From Guillardia theta CCMP2712 (Eukaryota; Cryptophyceae; Pyrenomonadales; Geminigeraceae), in assembly GCF_000315625.1 (NCBI RefSeq), contig NW_005434656.1, positions 120,001 through 168,163 on the forward strand: 48,163 nt of DNA, read 5' to 3'. Below the pieces are notes generated by a model. That model saw only the letters and a list, made by a program, of their open reading frames with translations, made no database searches and was not told the DNA's origin. Shown here in pieces: positions 35,402 through 48,163 of this stretch. The position numbers and the translations under genes were made by a program. Each line of letters opens with the position of its first letter. Position 1 is the first letter of the stretch.

Positions 35402-38236
35402 ATGCGCATGTTGATGGCGCTGGCGGCGCTGGCGGCGCTGGCGGCGATGCCATGCGCGGCCTTTACCTTGAGCTCGTCTCCTCTCCTCCAGCACAGAGGC
35501 TACAGGGCTCCCTCCCTTGCATGCAGCATCGCTAGGAGGACAAACCGCGTTTGTCGGCTGGGAGTGATGAAAGAGGACTCGGTGGTCGACAAAGTTTTTG
35601 ATACGCTCTTCGGAACGAAGAAGGAGGCTGCGGGGAAGAGAGCTCTCGAGGAAGAGCATGAAGAGATGTTCATGGTGGTAGTCAACGACGATAAGGAGCA
35701 CTATGTCGATGAAGTCGTCAAGATCATACGAAAGGTAGGACTGCAGATTTCTGTGAGCTCCATGACGCGTCATGTTTTCAGACAGTGGGAAGGACATGGA
35801 AGGATTCTCTTGACCTCACCATGCAAATCGGAAGGAAAGGATCGGCGATCGTGTACATGGGATCCAAGGAAGACTGCGAGAGGATGTCAGAGGCGCTCTT
35901 GCAGTCGACTCTCAAGGCTGTAGTGATGCGAGACGACGAGGAGGGCAGGAAGTTGGTCGACGCCACGTCATCATCGACAGAGGCGAGGACGAGCGTGTAC
36001 GTTCATTGGGTCCGTCTTGCTGCCTACTCACGCCTTCTTGACAGGTGGGGAGAGAAGTCGTTTCGGAATGGGGCACGGCCCAGAGTAACGTTGATCGGTG
36101 AGTGGGGTGAACGTCATTTCGATGGCGTCCTTCTTGTTGCTCTTGTTTTCTGTTCTTTTCCATGCCTGACCTTGAATCTCTTTCTTATCATTATCAGCAT
36201 GTTGCAATATCTGTTTGATGTTCAACTTGTTGTTTGTGTCATGCATCATCATAGCACAAACTCACGAATCTCCCCTCTCAAGGTGGCACTGGCCGAGTTG
36301 GTGCATGGACGCTGAGAGAGCTTTTTAAGTTCTCCCAGGGAGAGATCGACATTGTTATTGCAGGGAGAAATGAGAAAATGGCAGACAAGTTGAAGAGGTG
36401 TGATGTCTGTTGTCTCAGTTTGCTCGCATGCCAGCTCGACCCTCCTTTCTCTTCTCATCGTACCCTTACTTGTTCTCCCTCCTCCAACAGGCAGCTTGAG
36501 GGAGAATCGTTCGCGTTCGGGGGAAGGGAATGGTCGACAATGAGGACGAAGCTGATGGTAAGAAGAGAAGGGCATGTTCGATGTGAGTTGCAACGTGTCT
36601 GACGTGTCTTGCAGGGGAGCGTGAGTTTTGAGCCCATCTCGTTGTCCGACAGAGAGAGTTTGGTTGACAGTCATCATAACCTGAGATGCTGGCGTGTGAC
36701 AAGTTGTTATCAAGGCGCGCGCGATGAAGGGTTCCGATCTAGTGATTCATACTGCCGGTGAGACATCTTGTTGGTGCTGTGCTGTGCTGCCTTTCGTCTC
36801 TCCCCGCTGCTCCTTTCCGTTTCTTCTCTCCTCCTTTTTCTAGCCTCTCACCACCTCCTTCGGCGTGATTGTTGTGCTGGTCACTTGTCTCTATTTTGTA
36901 TTTGTTTGACTTGACCTCAGGTCCGTTTCAGAACGCTGATACCAAGTCAGTTCTCCTCCTCCTCTTCCTTCCTCCCCCGTCCTCCCTCTCCCTTTCTCCC
37001 CACGCTGTTTGTGAAGAAGATCAATAATCCTCTTGGTTCAGAGTCTTGCAAGTTGCCATTGAGCTTGGAATCACATACATGGACGTCTGTGACGACCAAG
37101 ACTTTGCGGCGAAATGTCGGGAACTCTCTCAGCAGGTGCGATGATGGGAAGACGGAGGAAGGAGATGATGTTGCAAGTGTCCAGGCTGTGGAGAAGAATG
37201 TAACATGCATGACAACTTGTGGGATCTACCCTGGTTTGCTTGTTTGCATTGTGAGGTTTGAGTTTGACATGGTTGTCAAGGTTTGTCCAACGTCATGGCG
37301 TCATCTCTTGTAAGTTTCTTGGTGGACGGATATTGCTCACTGCCCTGAAATGTGTTTGTTCGACACCAACTTGATGTTTGGAGTGTGTTTTCGTGCGATC
37401 GTCATTGTCATTGTCATCGTCCTTGTCAATGTCATGTTGCTTCTCTTGTCTTTCATTCTCCTGACGATTCTCTTGTTCTCTCTTTGCTTCTTCTAACGTC
37501 TTTCGGGTGCTATTTCAGACAAGACAAGCTCGTAAAGATTCTTTCGAGCCTCAAAGTCTTCGTTTCTCTTACTTCACTGCTGTAATATCTCTCTTCCTCC
37601 CCTTCTTCCCTTCTCCCTGCCTCTCCCTCTTTCTCTCTCTCCTTTTTGTCTTCTCCTCTGCCTCCCCTGTCCACATCCACCCCCCCCCTCAGACTGTTTC
37701 CTTCCTCTCGTCGCTCTTGCGTCTTCGATGACCACTCGCTCTAGGGCACTGGAGGCGTTGGAGGAACCATCCTTGCGTCTACCTTCATGCTCCTTGCCGA
37801 GCCATGCCAAGTGTACCGGGTGAAGGAGGAGGAGGAGGAGGAGGAGGAGGAGGGAGGAGGAGGGAGGAGGAGGAGGGAGGAGGGAGGGAGGGAGGGANNN
37901 NNNNNNNNNNNNNNNNNNNNNNNNNNNNNNNNNNNNNNNNNNNNNNNNNNNNNNNNNNNNNNNNNNNNNNNNNNNNNNNNNNNNNNNNNNNNNNNNNAAC
38001 CCCCAAAAAAAAAAAAAAAAAAAAGTTTGGGACTATAACTTAAAATCTGGGTACTGGATTAAAGACAATGCCCCCCCCCCCCCCCTTCCCTTTTCTCCTG
38101 CTCCTGCTCCTGCTCCGCCCTCCCCGTCCCTGCCCTTCCTCCTCCTCCTCTCCCCCCCCTCGTCCATTCTGTCAAACACCGATGCTATCACCATCTCGTT
38201 TGCTTCTCGCTTCTCGCCTTTCCTCCTCTGCCTCTC

Positions 38237-38283
<47 letters not shown>

Positions 38284-38926
38284 AGCTGCACTCTTCGCCC
38301 GTCCTAACCCCGTGACCTCAGATTTTGAACATCCCCAACGTGGACGCAACTTTCGCAACAGCTCCTGAGTTCTGGAATGTTCTCCTCCGAGGAATCGTCA
38401 AGGTACCTGCTGCTGCTGCTGCTGCTGCCGGTGCCGGTGCTGGTGCTGGTGCTGCTGCTGCTGCTGCCGCTGCTGCTGCTGCTGCTGCTGCCGCTGCTGC
38501 TGCTGCTGCCGCTGCCGCTGCCGCTGCCGCTGCCGCTGCCGCTGCTGCTGCTGCTGCTGCTGCCGGTGCTGCTGCTGCTGCTGCTGCCGGTGCCGGTGCT
38601 GGTGCTGGCGCTAGAGCTCCTAATCTGCATGCCCCCTTGCAGCTGCATGGCTCGATCAACATTTCCTCCTCTCACTTGCCGCAGGTCATCCCGAGGAAGC
38701 TTCTCTCGGATCGTAGCTTTGCATCCAAGGTGAAGTTGCAACAGTTCTCTGCTTCTCCTTCACCTGTCGTCGATTTTCTCTTCTCTTCTCTTCTCTTCTC
38801 ATCTCATCTGTTCTGTTCTGTTCTGTTCTTTCATCCTCATTTCTCTTCTTGGCTTACTTTCTGTTTTTCCTGCTCAGTTTGCCGCAATTTCGTTGCCAAT
38901 CAACAGACTCGTCGACGTAATATTCC

Positions 38927-38962
<36 letters not shown>

Positions 38963-39981
38963 TGATTTCACACTCCCTGCCTTCTCCCTCCTTCTCATCG
39001 CCTTCCTTGTTCTTTCCAACCCTTTGCTCCTTCCTTTTCGCTAGTTCACTTCCTCTCAGGCTATTGTGGGCAGCTCAGCAGCCATCAGGATCGACGTAGA
39101 GGACAAGAATCAGCAGACGGTCATGACCCTTCCCCTTCCGTGCCTTTTTTCACTCCCTCCTCCTGTGTCTCTTCTATCCTCCCCCCCCCCTCATCTTCTT
39201 CCTTTCCTCTCCTCCCTCCATTCCCCTTCCTCCTCCTCTTCCCATTTTCTCTGTCCCCCTTGCTACATCCCCCCCCCCTTTCTCCTCCTCCTCACCATTG
39301 CTTCAGCTCTCTTCTATTTGGTATGGCAGGTATCTCAACCAGGCAAGTCTTCCCTTCTTCTCCACTCTTCTCCTTCTCTTCTCCCTCCCTCTCACTCCTC
39401 CTCCATCCTACTAGACACCTCCCGGATCTCCTCTTCCTGCTCGACCTCCTTACCATCAACTTCGCTCCTCATCCTGCTCGTGCTCCTGCTCCTCCTCTTC
39501 CACCTACATTCTCCTCCTCATGATCAGCAGGCCGTCGGTGTTGCCACCGCCGCCATGGCCATGGAGCTGCTGGAGCTTCAGGGCCTGCCGGCAGGAGTTT
39601 TCTACCCTGAGGAGCTCGAGATGATCGCGCCTGGTCGAGAAGAGGTGCCTCCCCCTCCCCCTCCCCCTTCCTGCTCCTCCTCCCCCTTTCCGTTTTCCTC
39701 CCTCCTGCTCCTCCTCCCCCTTTCCGTTTTCCTCCTGTTCCCTTCCTGCTCCGTCCTCTGCCCTCCCCATCCTCTTTCCATTTCTTCCCCCTCCCTCCCC
39801 AGACTCTTTGCCCCCTCCTCCGCGTTTCTCGTTCTTCTCCTCCTCCCAGTCCCCTCTCGTCCTCTTTCTCTCGCAGCAAGCTGAGGGGTATCAGGTGTTT
39901 CTTGCTCGGGCGAGTAAGGACGGCAAGACCAACAGGGAGAGGGCGGCGGACGCAGCAGCGGCGACGATGGAAGGACGATGA
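35402..39981 (+). CDS. Plastid-targeted ClpS-like domain fused to saccharopine-dehydrogenase-like protein
   Basis: Many exons. The start MRMLMALAALAALAAMPCAA gives a signal peptide followed by Phe, i.e. complex-plastid targeting. Residues ~85-170 resemble ClpS, the N-degron adaptor: MVVVNDDKEHYVDEVV, then DLTMQIGRKGSAIVYM and ERMSEALLQ. The NDD loop is kept, but the substrate-binding His position appears to be Gly. In the same frame follow RPRVTLIG/GTGRVGAWTLREL (Rossmann loop), IDIVIAGRNEKM, VIHTAGPFQN, AIELGITYMDVCDDQDF, TCGIYPGLSNVMAS, LRFSYFTAGTGGVGGTILAS and TAPEFWN. The end is FYPEELEMI…ASKDGKT. This second part matches the plastid saccharopine-dehydrogenase-like proteins of plants and cyanobacteria (e.g. 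Arabidopsis At1g50450), whose reaction is not established. A 100-N gap (37898-37997) removes at least one exon. Confidence 0.75.
37898..37997. other. Assembly gap (100 N)
   Basis: A run of 100 N, probably a placeholder of unknown true length. It sits between a (GGA)n purine tract (37825-37897) and a poly-A tract followed by poly-C (38008-38085). It lies inside an intron-exon region of the saccharopine-dehydrogenase-like gene. The exons expected between the VYR-ending exon and the NIPNVDATFATAPEFWN exon are missing. Confidence 0.97.
38240..38612 (+). repeat. CTG/GCC trinucleotide-rich intronic repeats
   Basis: A (CTG)n run at 38240-38283 is followed, after an exon at ~38324-38402, by a ~200-nt array of CTG, CCG and GGTGCTGGTG triplets at ~38409-38612 in the next intron. 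A shorter CTG run lies at 38929-38961. These arrays generate false poly-Ala, poly-Leu and poly-Ser frames on both strands. Confidence 0.92.
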
Positions 39982-40167
39982 TCATGGAGGCTGTGAGAGG
40001 AAAAGGGTGAGAAGAAGAACAAGGACGGGAGACTGGAGAGACAATGAGAGGAGGGGAGAAGTGAGAGCAGGAAGGAAAGCAAAAGAAGGAGATTGAGAGA
40101 CAAGTACAACAACGTTGCAAACATAAAAAGACAGGCGATGAGGACCATGACATGGCAGGGAGACCTT

Positions 40168-40336
40168 GGACTTGTTTTGTTCTTGTGCCACCTTCACGGC
40201 TGACTCCATCTTCTTGCATTCTTTGAGGAGAGTGAGAAAACAGCCTCAGAAAATTTCCATTCCATATCTCCCCCAGCCCTCCTACATCTCTACCCGTCCC
40301 CGTTTCCTCCCTCTCCCCCTCTCTTCCCCCCTCCGT

Positions 40337-40395
<59 letters not shown>

Positions 40396-42977
40396 ACCTC
40401 TCCGAAGAAGGTCGATCAAGGATTCTGCATCCTTCCATCGCTTCTCTGCGACGTTTCTGCTTCCTCCATCACTACCAACAGCACCACTCATCATCCTCGT
40501 CGACCTGAGTCTTGTCTGAACCTCCAGATCTTGTTCCAGCTGTCTCGATCGCATCAGGGACGATGCGAGCGCTGCCTCTGCTTCACTAGCTGTCGAAGGT
40601 GTCAAAGTGAGGAAGAGAAGGATTCGATGACTTGAACTTCTCTCCTGTTTTTCCTCTCTGCTTTCCATAACTTTCACCATCTACCGTATCTTTCTTTCTT
40701 TCCACAACTTGCTTTCTTCAGGTATACTTCTTCTCTCTGCTGTTCTGTTCTGTTCTGTTCTGTTCTGTTCTGTTCTGTTCTGTTCTGTTCTGTTCTGCCC
40801 TCGTCTCGCATTCCAACCTGGGTCTTTCTCTCGAGATGTGGCAGCTGACAAGCTCGGCGTGACATCCTGTTGAGCTGCATCGAACAATGTTTCATCAAGT
40901 GACCAGCAAAAGCTATAACATCTGCAACCTCGCTTTCCTTCGGACTGACAAACAACGGTCAGTTCTCATGACACGAGAGATTTCACCTACCTTTGAAGTT
41001 TCACTTTGAGCTTTTGACCTCTCGGCATCTGACAGCTCCTGAAATTTTCATCAGTTCCTCTCCTTGTCTAATCTCACGGAAAGTACCGTCTGAGCTTTCT
41101 CTGATCTGACTTTGTCTTTGACAGCATTCTTGTCGTCGTTCTCGCTCATCAGCTCTTTTCGCTCTCCAGCTTCACAATACATCACGCCAAGTAGCAACGG
41201 GAAGACACAAATCACATTGATCGTCTGTTGAAGTAGACGTTTCTTGCACACTCTTCTTCTGATTGACTCTCAATGCCATGTGAATACAATATGACTCACT
41301 CACCTCATCAACCTTCCCTTTATGCTCATATTCTTTCATCGCGCTCTGCAAAGAATGAACCAATCAGAATATCGACCAATCAATCGCCATCATCATACTC
41401 GTCGTCATGGTTATCATCGTCACCACCACCACCACCATCGTCGTCGTCATCATCATTACGATCACCATCAACATCACCATCATCATCATCATCACCATCG
41501 TCATCATCGTCATCATCGTCATCATCACGATCGTCATCGTCAACGTCATCCCACCTCCAGCCGAAGAACTTTCCGTCGAAGATTCGCCTCACTCTGAAGT
41601 AAGGGTTTTTCTCACCAACCACGTCTTGAGGTTCATCACAATCTCAAGTTGTCACCTCCATGTATTGATTGCGAGCTTTCGTCATATTTGCCAGCTTGTC
41701 AAACCAAGATTGTCAATCCAAATCGCTTCAGGCGCTGCTGACGTCATACCTCCTCCTTCAAGCTCTCTTTAGTGACAGTGAGGAACGAATTCTCCCCTTC
41801 CAGTCTCTCTGTGAGATGAATGTGAGCGTGCAAGAGTCAGCGTTATGATGTAGCAATACTGATGAGAAGGTCTTTTTGACTGAGCTCGAACAATCGCTGC
41901 TTGTTCGAATCTTCCAGCGCCATTTGCAGCCTGACAACTCGCAAATCACTCCGCGCAGTGCTAGTCACACATCGTACGCATCGGAAGCGCTCTCGAGCTT
42001 GACGAGCCGATCTTTTGCAAAGGAGTAGAAGGATCAAGACATGATGGAGCTTCAAGAAACATCTGCACCTTCTAGCAGATTGCAATAGTTCAGGTAAACG
42101 TCAGAAGCTTGCTCCTCCATCTGACTGCACAAATGTTCACATGTCCTGTCAGCCCTCAAGACAGAACAACCTCGCATGCACTCGTTCAAGATCGCGATAA
42201 GCTCGAAACGCAATATCTTGCAGCTGCGAAAGGATCTTGGAAGGAATGTTCGACCGCCCGTCTCCTCTTGGTGCTTGCTGCTGTACATGAGCAACCGCAA
42301 GAAGCAGAGTCAACCACCTTCTCGGCCTCCTCCTCCTCTCGTCTTGCAGGCTGTGAAGACAAGGAAGGTCCCTGATACGGCAGCATCACGTCTCCGCTGC
42401 TTCCTCCTCCTCCTCCTCCTCCTCCTCCTCAACCTTATCTTTCAGATGCTTCAGCTCCATCTCCAGGAACTTGACTTGTTGTCGAAGTTCTCGCATGTAC
42501 CTGACAGACCAGATCCTCAGATCTCTGATCATCTCCTCTTTCTTTCACTCACTCCTTCTCCACCATGCTGACCGCTGTCTGGGTCGGACACTTCTCAAAC
42601 CGGACCGCGTCTCCCACCATGCTTTCCATCGACTTCCGAATCTCTTGCTTCATGGGCAAGCTGCTGCGGGAGGCTCATGCGATCTGAACCCTCCTCCCAT
42701 CGTCTTTCTTGCAGTCTTGTCAGGAGGCATCGTCCCGCTTCTTGGAGGAACAACAGCTGCCATTTCTCGCTGCAAAACATCGATATCACTGAGAATTCCG
42801 CTGAATGTTCAACCCTCATCAAGGATTTACACCCTTCATCCTATCATCCGTCTTGGTCTCCTGACTGGTTCGAATTCTTACAAGCACCAAATGTCGTCTG
42901 CTTTGATTCCTCTAGTTTGCGTTCAAGCAGCTTAAAACAACTTGTGTTTGTTCCACTAATTCGTAACTGTCCTCCAT
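40168..42977 (-). CDS. Coiled-coil protein of unknown function
   Basis: Short helical exons on the minus strand add up to one gene, but I could not join all of them. The most convincing are MKQEIRKSMESMVGDAVRFE (near 42640), YMRELRQQVKFLEMELKHLK (near 42480), MEEQASDVYLNYCNLLE (near 42090), RLQMALEDSNKQRLFELSQK (near 41880) and SEANLRRKVLRLEV (near 41560). SEAEAALASSLMRSRQLEQDL and KRWKDAESLIDLLRR (near 40420-40600) follow, then MESAVKVAQEQNK (near 40180). Heptad-like Leu/charged patterns suggest a long coiled coil. The start at 42977 (MEDSYELVEQTQ) and the end are guesses. Introns contain (GAT)n, (CCTCGT)n and (TGTTC)n microsatellites. No family is recognised. Confidence 0.45.
40338..40397 (+). 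repeat. (CCTCGT)n hexanucleotide repeat
   Basis: About ten tandem copies of a CCTCGT-type hexamer. On the minus strand they would encode Glu-Asp repeats directly after LIDLLRRG. A GTGAG donor at the boundary suggests they are intronic. Confidence 0.9.
40739..40798 (+). repeat. (TGTTC)n pentanucleotide repeat
   Basis: About eleven TGTTC units inside the coiled-coil gene region. A smaller TGTTC cluster (~38807-38829) occurs in an intron of the saccharopine-dehydrogenase-like gene. Confidence 0.95.
41398..41548 (+). repeat. CAT/CGT-rich trinucleotide repeat
   Basis: An imperfect array of CATCAT, CACCAC and CGTCAT triplets in a likely intron of the coiled-coil gene. It yields spurious His-, Asp- and Met-rich frames. 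Confidence 0.85.
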
Positions 42978-43449
42978 GGATTTGGTCTTCGCTTGTGCAG
43001 ATTCTAGTCTCCATCCACTTCATGACTCCTCCTCATTCTTGTTGACACACGAGACACAACTCTGACTTTTCCTCCTCCTCATTCTGCTCCTTCTCCTCCT
43101 CCTCCTCCTCTCCTTCGTCCTACCCTTCCCTCCCACACTGCATGGGCCGACATATTGTCCGGCCGGAAAATCTTATTGCTCAATTTAAGAGACAAACATT
43201 AAGTTAATGCTATTATATGAAATTAACATTAATATTACCCATAATAAGCTTAAAATAACGAAAATTAACACTGATAATAAAATATTAATATTATTTTCAC
43301 GAATTTTCGCGTTGAAATTGCCCAACCAATCCAAGAATGGCGGCCGCGACCGAAACTGGAGCAGAGGAACAGCGAAGACGATGAAGACGATGAAGACGAT
43401 GAAGACGATGAAGACAATGGCTATGAATCGAAAGAGGACAAGAGCTGGC
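42978..43449. other. Divergent intergenic region
   Basis: This lies between the presumed start of the coiled-coil gene (-) and that of the methyltransferase gene (+). It contains a CCTCCT-rich tract (43068-43115) and an AT-rich segment at 43170-43320 with several ATTAA/TTAAT words. A GATGAAGAC repeat of about four units lies at 43378-43415. No exon is assigned. Confidence 0.45.
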
Positions 43450-44123
43450 ATGACTAACATGTTGATCTTGTTGATACTTGGGAGTGTGAGCAAAATAGCA
43501 TGTTGGTCGGTGATTGTGGACTCCTCGGGTTTCCTTCCTTCTAGCCGCCTGTCTATCAGGACGAGAACGCAAGTCGATCATGCCGCATGCTCTCTTGCTC
43601 CTCGACGAGTCTCTCTCTCTCTCCCTAGAGTCTGCATGAATGTCGAGCAAGAGCCGTCGCCAGCGTCACATGTGCTGGGCACTCCGAGGGAAGGAGACTC
43701 GGTAGTCTGAAGAGGGAGGAGGAAGATGGGCTGACGGCAAGAGCAGAGCTCTCCTCTTCGTGCTAGGGCTCTTGACGAAGCTTTGAGAAGGCTGGGGGAG
43801 GTGAGGAGGAGAGAGGACTCGAAGATGGAGAGTGGGAAGAAGAGGACAGGGATATAGAAAGATTGAGAGCTCCGGCTGGAGATGAGATGAGAGGATGATA
43901 TGATCGCAGAACCCTGAAGATATTCTGTCCGACATGTTTCAGGGAACTCCAGCAAAACGAGCATACATGAGGTTTGCTGTCGTCAGCTGCTCGAGAGTTT
44001 TGACACATCAGCATCAGTTATGTGAATCCGAGGGCAAACAGGACGCCCAACAATGTTGAGACCATGGAGGAGAGCGCAGCCCGGACGGCAAAGCAGGTGA
44101 ATTAAGATGATGATGCTGTGACA

Positions 44124-44185
<62 letters not shown>

Positions 44186-44463
44186 CATGGTGGTGATGGT
44201 GATGGTGGTGGTGATGGTGATGGTGGTGGTGGTGGTGGCGAGGGCAACGGGTTGAAGGATCGTTGCTTGCAGGTTTCGTTTCTCATGCGTGAGCACCGAG
44301 CGACACTCGCAGACTATTTGAGGAACGTCGACGCTGCTAGACAAGAGCAGGAAAGCTTGGGATTAGAACCACATCCCATCACACTGGTCGGTCTAAGTGA
44401 AACACTGCTGACAGTAAAAGTAGTGGTGGTTGTGGTGGTGGTGGTGGTGATGATGATGATGGA

Positions 44464-44508
<45 letters not shown>

Positions 44509-44911
44509 TATGATTACGATGATGATGATAATAACAATGATGATAGCGATGAAGAGGTCTACATGGAGGATGATTGTGACAAAGATTCTGATGATGATCA
44601 TTCCAGGTTCTTGACAACGTCAGATCAGTTTACAACGTGGGAAGCATTTTCGGACAGGCGAGACCGCACGAGTGAAAGAGGTCTTCAGTGTCTCCTTGAT
44701 TGTGTTTGTGTTTTCTCATCTCATCAGCTGCCGATCAACAGGTTGTGACTTGCGGGTTTACTCCCCATCCTCCGCATGAGAAGCTGTCCAAGACAGCTCT
44801 CTCTGCCATTGAGTTCGTTCCTTCCCGTCACTTTGAAACTACTGCAGAAGCTATCAGGGTAGAAGTTGATGAAATGATTGTTATTTCGATGGTGGGGGAA
44901 GAGAGAGGAGA

Positions 44912-44983
<72 letters not shown>

Positions 44984-45702
44984 CGACGACGACGACGATG
45001 ATGATGATGATGATGGATGATGATGATGATGACGACGACGATGATGATAATGATGATGGATGTTGATGATGATGACAACGACGATGATGATAATGATGAT
45101 GGATGTTGATGATGACGACGATTATTCGCAGGTGTTGAAGAGTGAGGGGGTTCACATCATCGGGATGGAGACAACTTCTCGCAGCAAGAGCTATGTTCGT
45201 CTCTCGTATCCTCAACCTTGCGCTCTCGTCCTCGGCAACGAGCTCACAGGGATCTGCACTCAGGTGATGAGATTTCAGATGAAGATTTCAAAATTGTTCA
45301 GTTGAAGATTTGAAAGTGCTGATTGAAGATCTGAAAGTGCAAATGAAATTCTGACTGTGATTGCACTTGTTGAGACGATACGATCAAAGTCTGAAAATAT
45401 CAGTGCCCATTTTGTTCAGGATGACTTGTCTTGTCTTCGTGATTGTGAACTTTTACCATCTTGTTGCAAGTTGTTGCAAGTGTGTTCCACCAATATCATC
45501 TTTAACATGTTTATGTGATTGTCTTGCAGGTAATGCAGGATTGCGACGAGCTTGTTGAAATCCCAACCTTCGGCGTGAAGGTACGAACAACTTTCAACTC
45601 TCATCTCCTTTTGCTCACTTGACGCACAAGAACTCGCTCAACGTTGCGTCAGCCTGTCCAGTCGTTGTGTTCGAGGTGCTCCGACAGTGGGGAAAGATGT
45701 GA
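43450..45702 (+). CDS. SpoU/TrmH-family RNA 2'-O-methyltransferase
   Basis: A multi-exon gene. The N-terminus from the ATG at 43450 (MTNMLILLILGSVSKIACW) reads as a signal peptide plus a Ser/Arg-rich, transit-like stretch. This suggests, without proving, plastid import. The catalytic SPOUT part follows: HPITL/VLDNVRSVYNVGSIFRTGE (motif 1), VCGFTPHPPHEKLSKTALSA, VHIIGMETTSRSK, ALVLGNELTGI (motif 2) and IPTFGVKNSLNVASACPVVV (motif 3), with the stop at 45702. These are the three motifs of SpoU enzymes, which bind S-adenosylmethionine in a trefoil knot and methylate ribose 2'-OH in tRNA or rRNA. The exact RNA target cannot be told. The first exon junctions (43700-43960) are tentative. Introns carry long (GAT)n tracts. 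Confidence 0.82.
44107..44237 (+). repeat. (GAT)n/(GGT)n intronic repeat
   Basis: ATG/GAT triplets followed by GGTGAT and GGTGGT variants, in an intron of the methyltransferase gene. A sister array lies at ~44420-44545 in the next intron. Confidence 0.92.
44930..45122 (+). repeat. (GAT/GAC)n intronic repeat with a longer duplicated unit
   Basis: A run of GCT, then GAT and GAC triplets, then a duplicated ~50-nt segment containing GATAATGATGATGGATGTTG. All of it lies within a single intron of the methyltransferase gene that ends before GTGTTGAAGAGTG. Confidence 0.9.
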
Positions 45703-45897
45703 AGGACAAGCAAGAGGAGGAAGAAGAGGAGGGGCAGAGTAAGAGAGGAGGAGCAGGATGAGGACGAGGAGCGACGAAGGAAGGAAGGAGGAAGAGGAGG
45801 AGCAGGCAGAAGGAACGAATGGGGGTCAGCAGGGAGGCGGGGAAGAGAAGTGAAGGAGGAGGAGGATCTCGTTGGTTGTAACATGTGCTTTTATGTC

Positions 45898-48163
<2,266 letters not shown>

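Noticed and set aside
38318-39044. Poly-Ala, poly-Leu and poly-Ser proteins
   Set aside because: Frame artefacts of intronic CTG arrays. The real exons on either side are short and belong to the saccharopine-dehydrogenase-like gene.
44724-45215. Ser/Ile/His-rich and Asp-rich proteins over GAT repeats
   Set aside because: Produced by trinucleotide repeats in introns of the methyltransferase gene.

Overview
This window is nuclear DNA of a eukaryotic alga. Most genes are split by short introns of about 44-70 nt with GT/AG ends. There are no operons and no Shine-Dalgarno sites, and trinucleotide and pentanucleotide microsatellites are abundant in introns and intergenic DNA. Two predicted proteins carry an ER signal peptide followed directly by Phe (…SVHA/F at ~3100, …PCAA/F at ~35460). 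That is the plastid-import signature of algae with a red-derived complex plastid. Together with the compact intron style and a starch-binding (CBM25) protein, this points to a cryptophyte such as Guillardia theta. The species is an inference; no marker gene was tested.

Layout: 1-1738 (+) 3' part of a protein with a GLEBS-like motif and a large Pro-rich repeat; 1835-3217 (-) plastid-targeted NAD(P)-binding protein; 4493-5551 (+) thylakoid-lumen protein with bipartite/Tat-type presequence; 6128-7307 (-) HGH1-like chaperone; 7504-9587 (-) mitochondrial D-2-hydroxyglutarate dehydrogenase; 10175-11899 (-) TPR co-chaperone; 12257-13827 (+) NIPA-type Mg2+ transporter; ~14201-15926 (+) NlpC/P60 domain protein; 16142-21793 (+) large secreted protein ending in two LysM modules; 21975-22901 (-) ALG5-like dolichyl-phosphate glucosyltransferase; 23726-24646 (+) unknown membrane-anchored coiled-coil protein; 24846-26660 (-) RING protein; 28015-31088 (-) SNF1/AMPK-like kinase fused to a CBM25 starch-binding module; 33737-35035 (+) YeeE/YedE sulfur transporter; 35402-39981 (+) plastid protein joining a ClpS-like domain to a saccharopine-dehydrogenase-like enzyme, interrupted by a 100-N assembly gap; ~40168-42977 (-) coiled-coil protein; 43450-45702 (+) SpoU/TrmH RNA 2'-O-methyltransferase; 45898->48163 (-) unknown protein running off the right edge.

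The genes are mostly unrelated housekeeping and organelle genes. A loose plastid/carbon theme runs through them: three or four plastid-directed products and a kinase likely to be recruited to starch. Non-genic stretches hold three kinds of material: G-rich DNA rich in GGGTAGGG, very GC-rich islands, and a decayed Copia-type retrotransposon fragment near 32.5-32.8 kb.

The most interesting observations are the kinase-CBM25 fusion (which also has DFS in place of DFG), the ClpS-like/saccharopine-dehydrogenase fusion, a CxxC...CxxC insertion in a plastid short-chain dehydrogenase, an inverted pair of pentanucleotide arrays, and several introns with GC-AG or apparent GA-AG ends. All exon boundaries were set by eye from reading frame, splice dinucleotides and recalled family motifs. 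No search or alignment was run.
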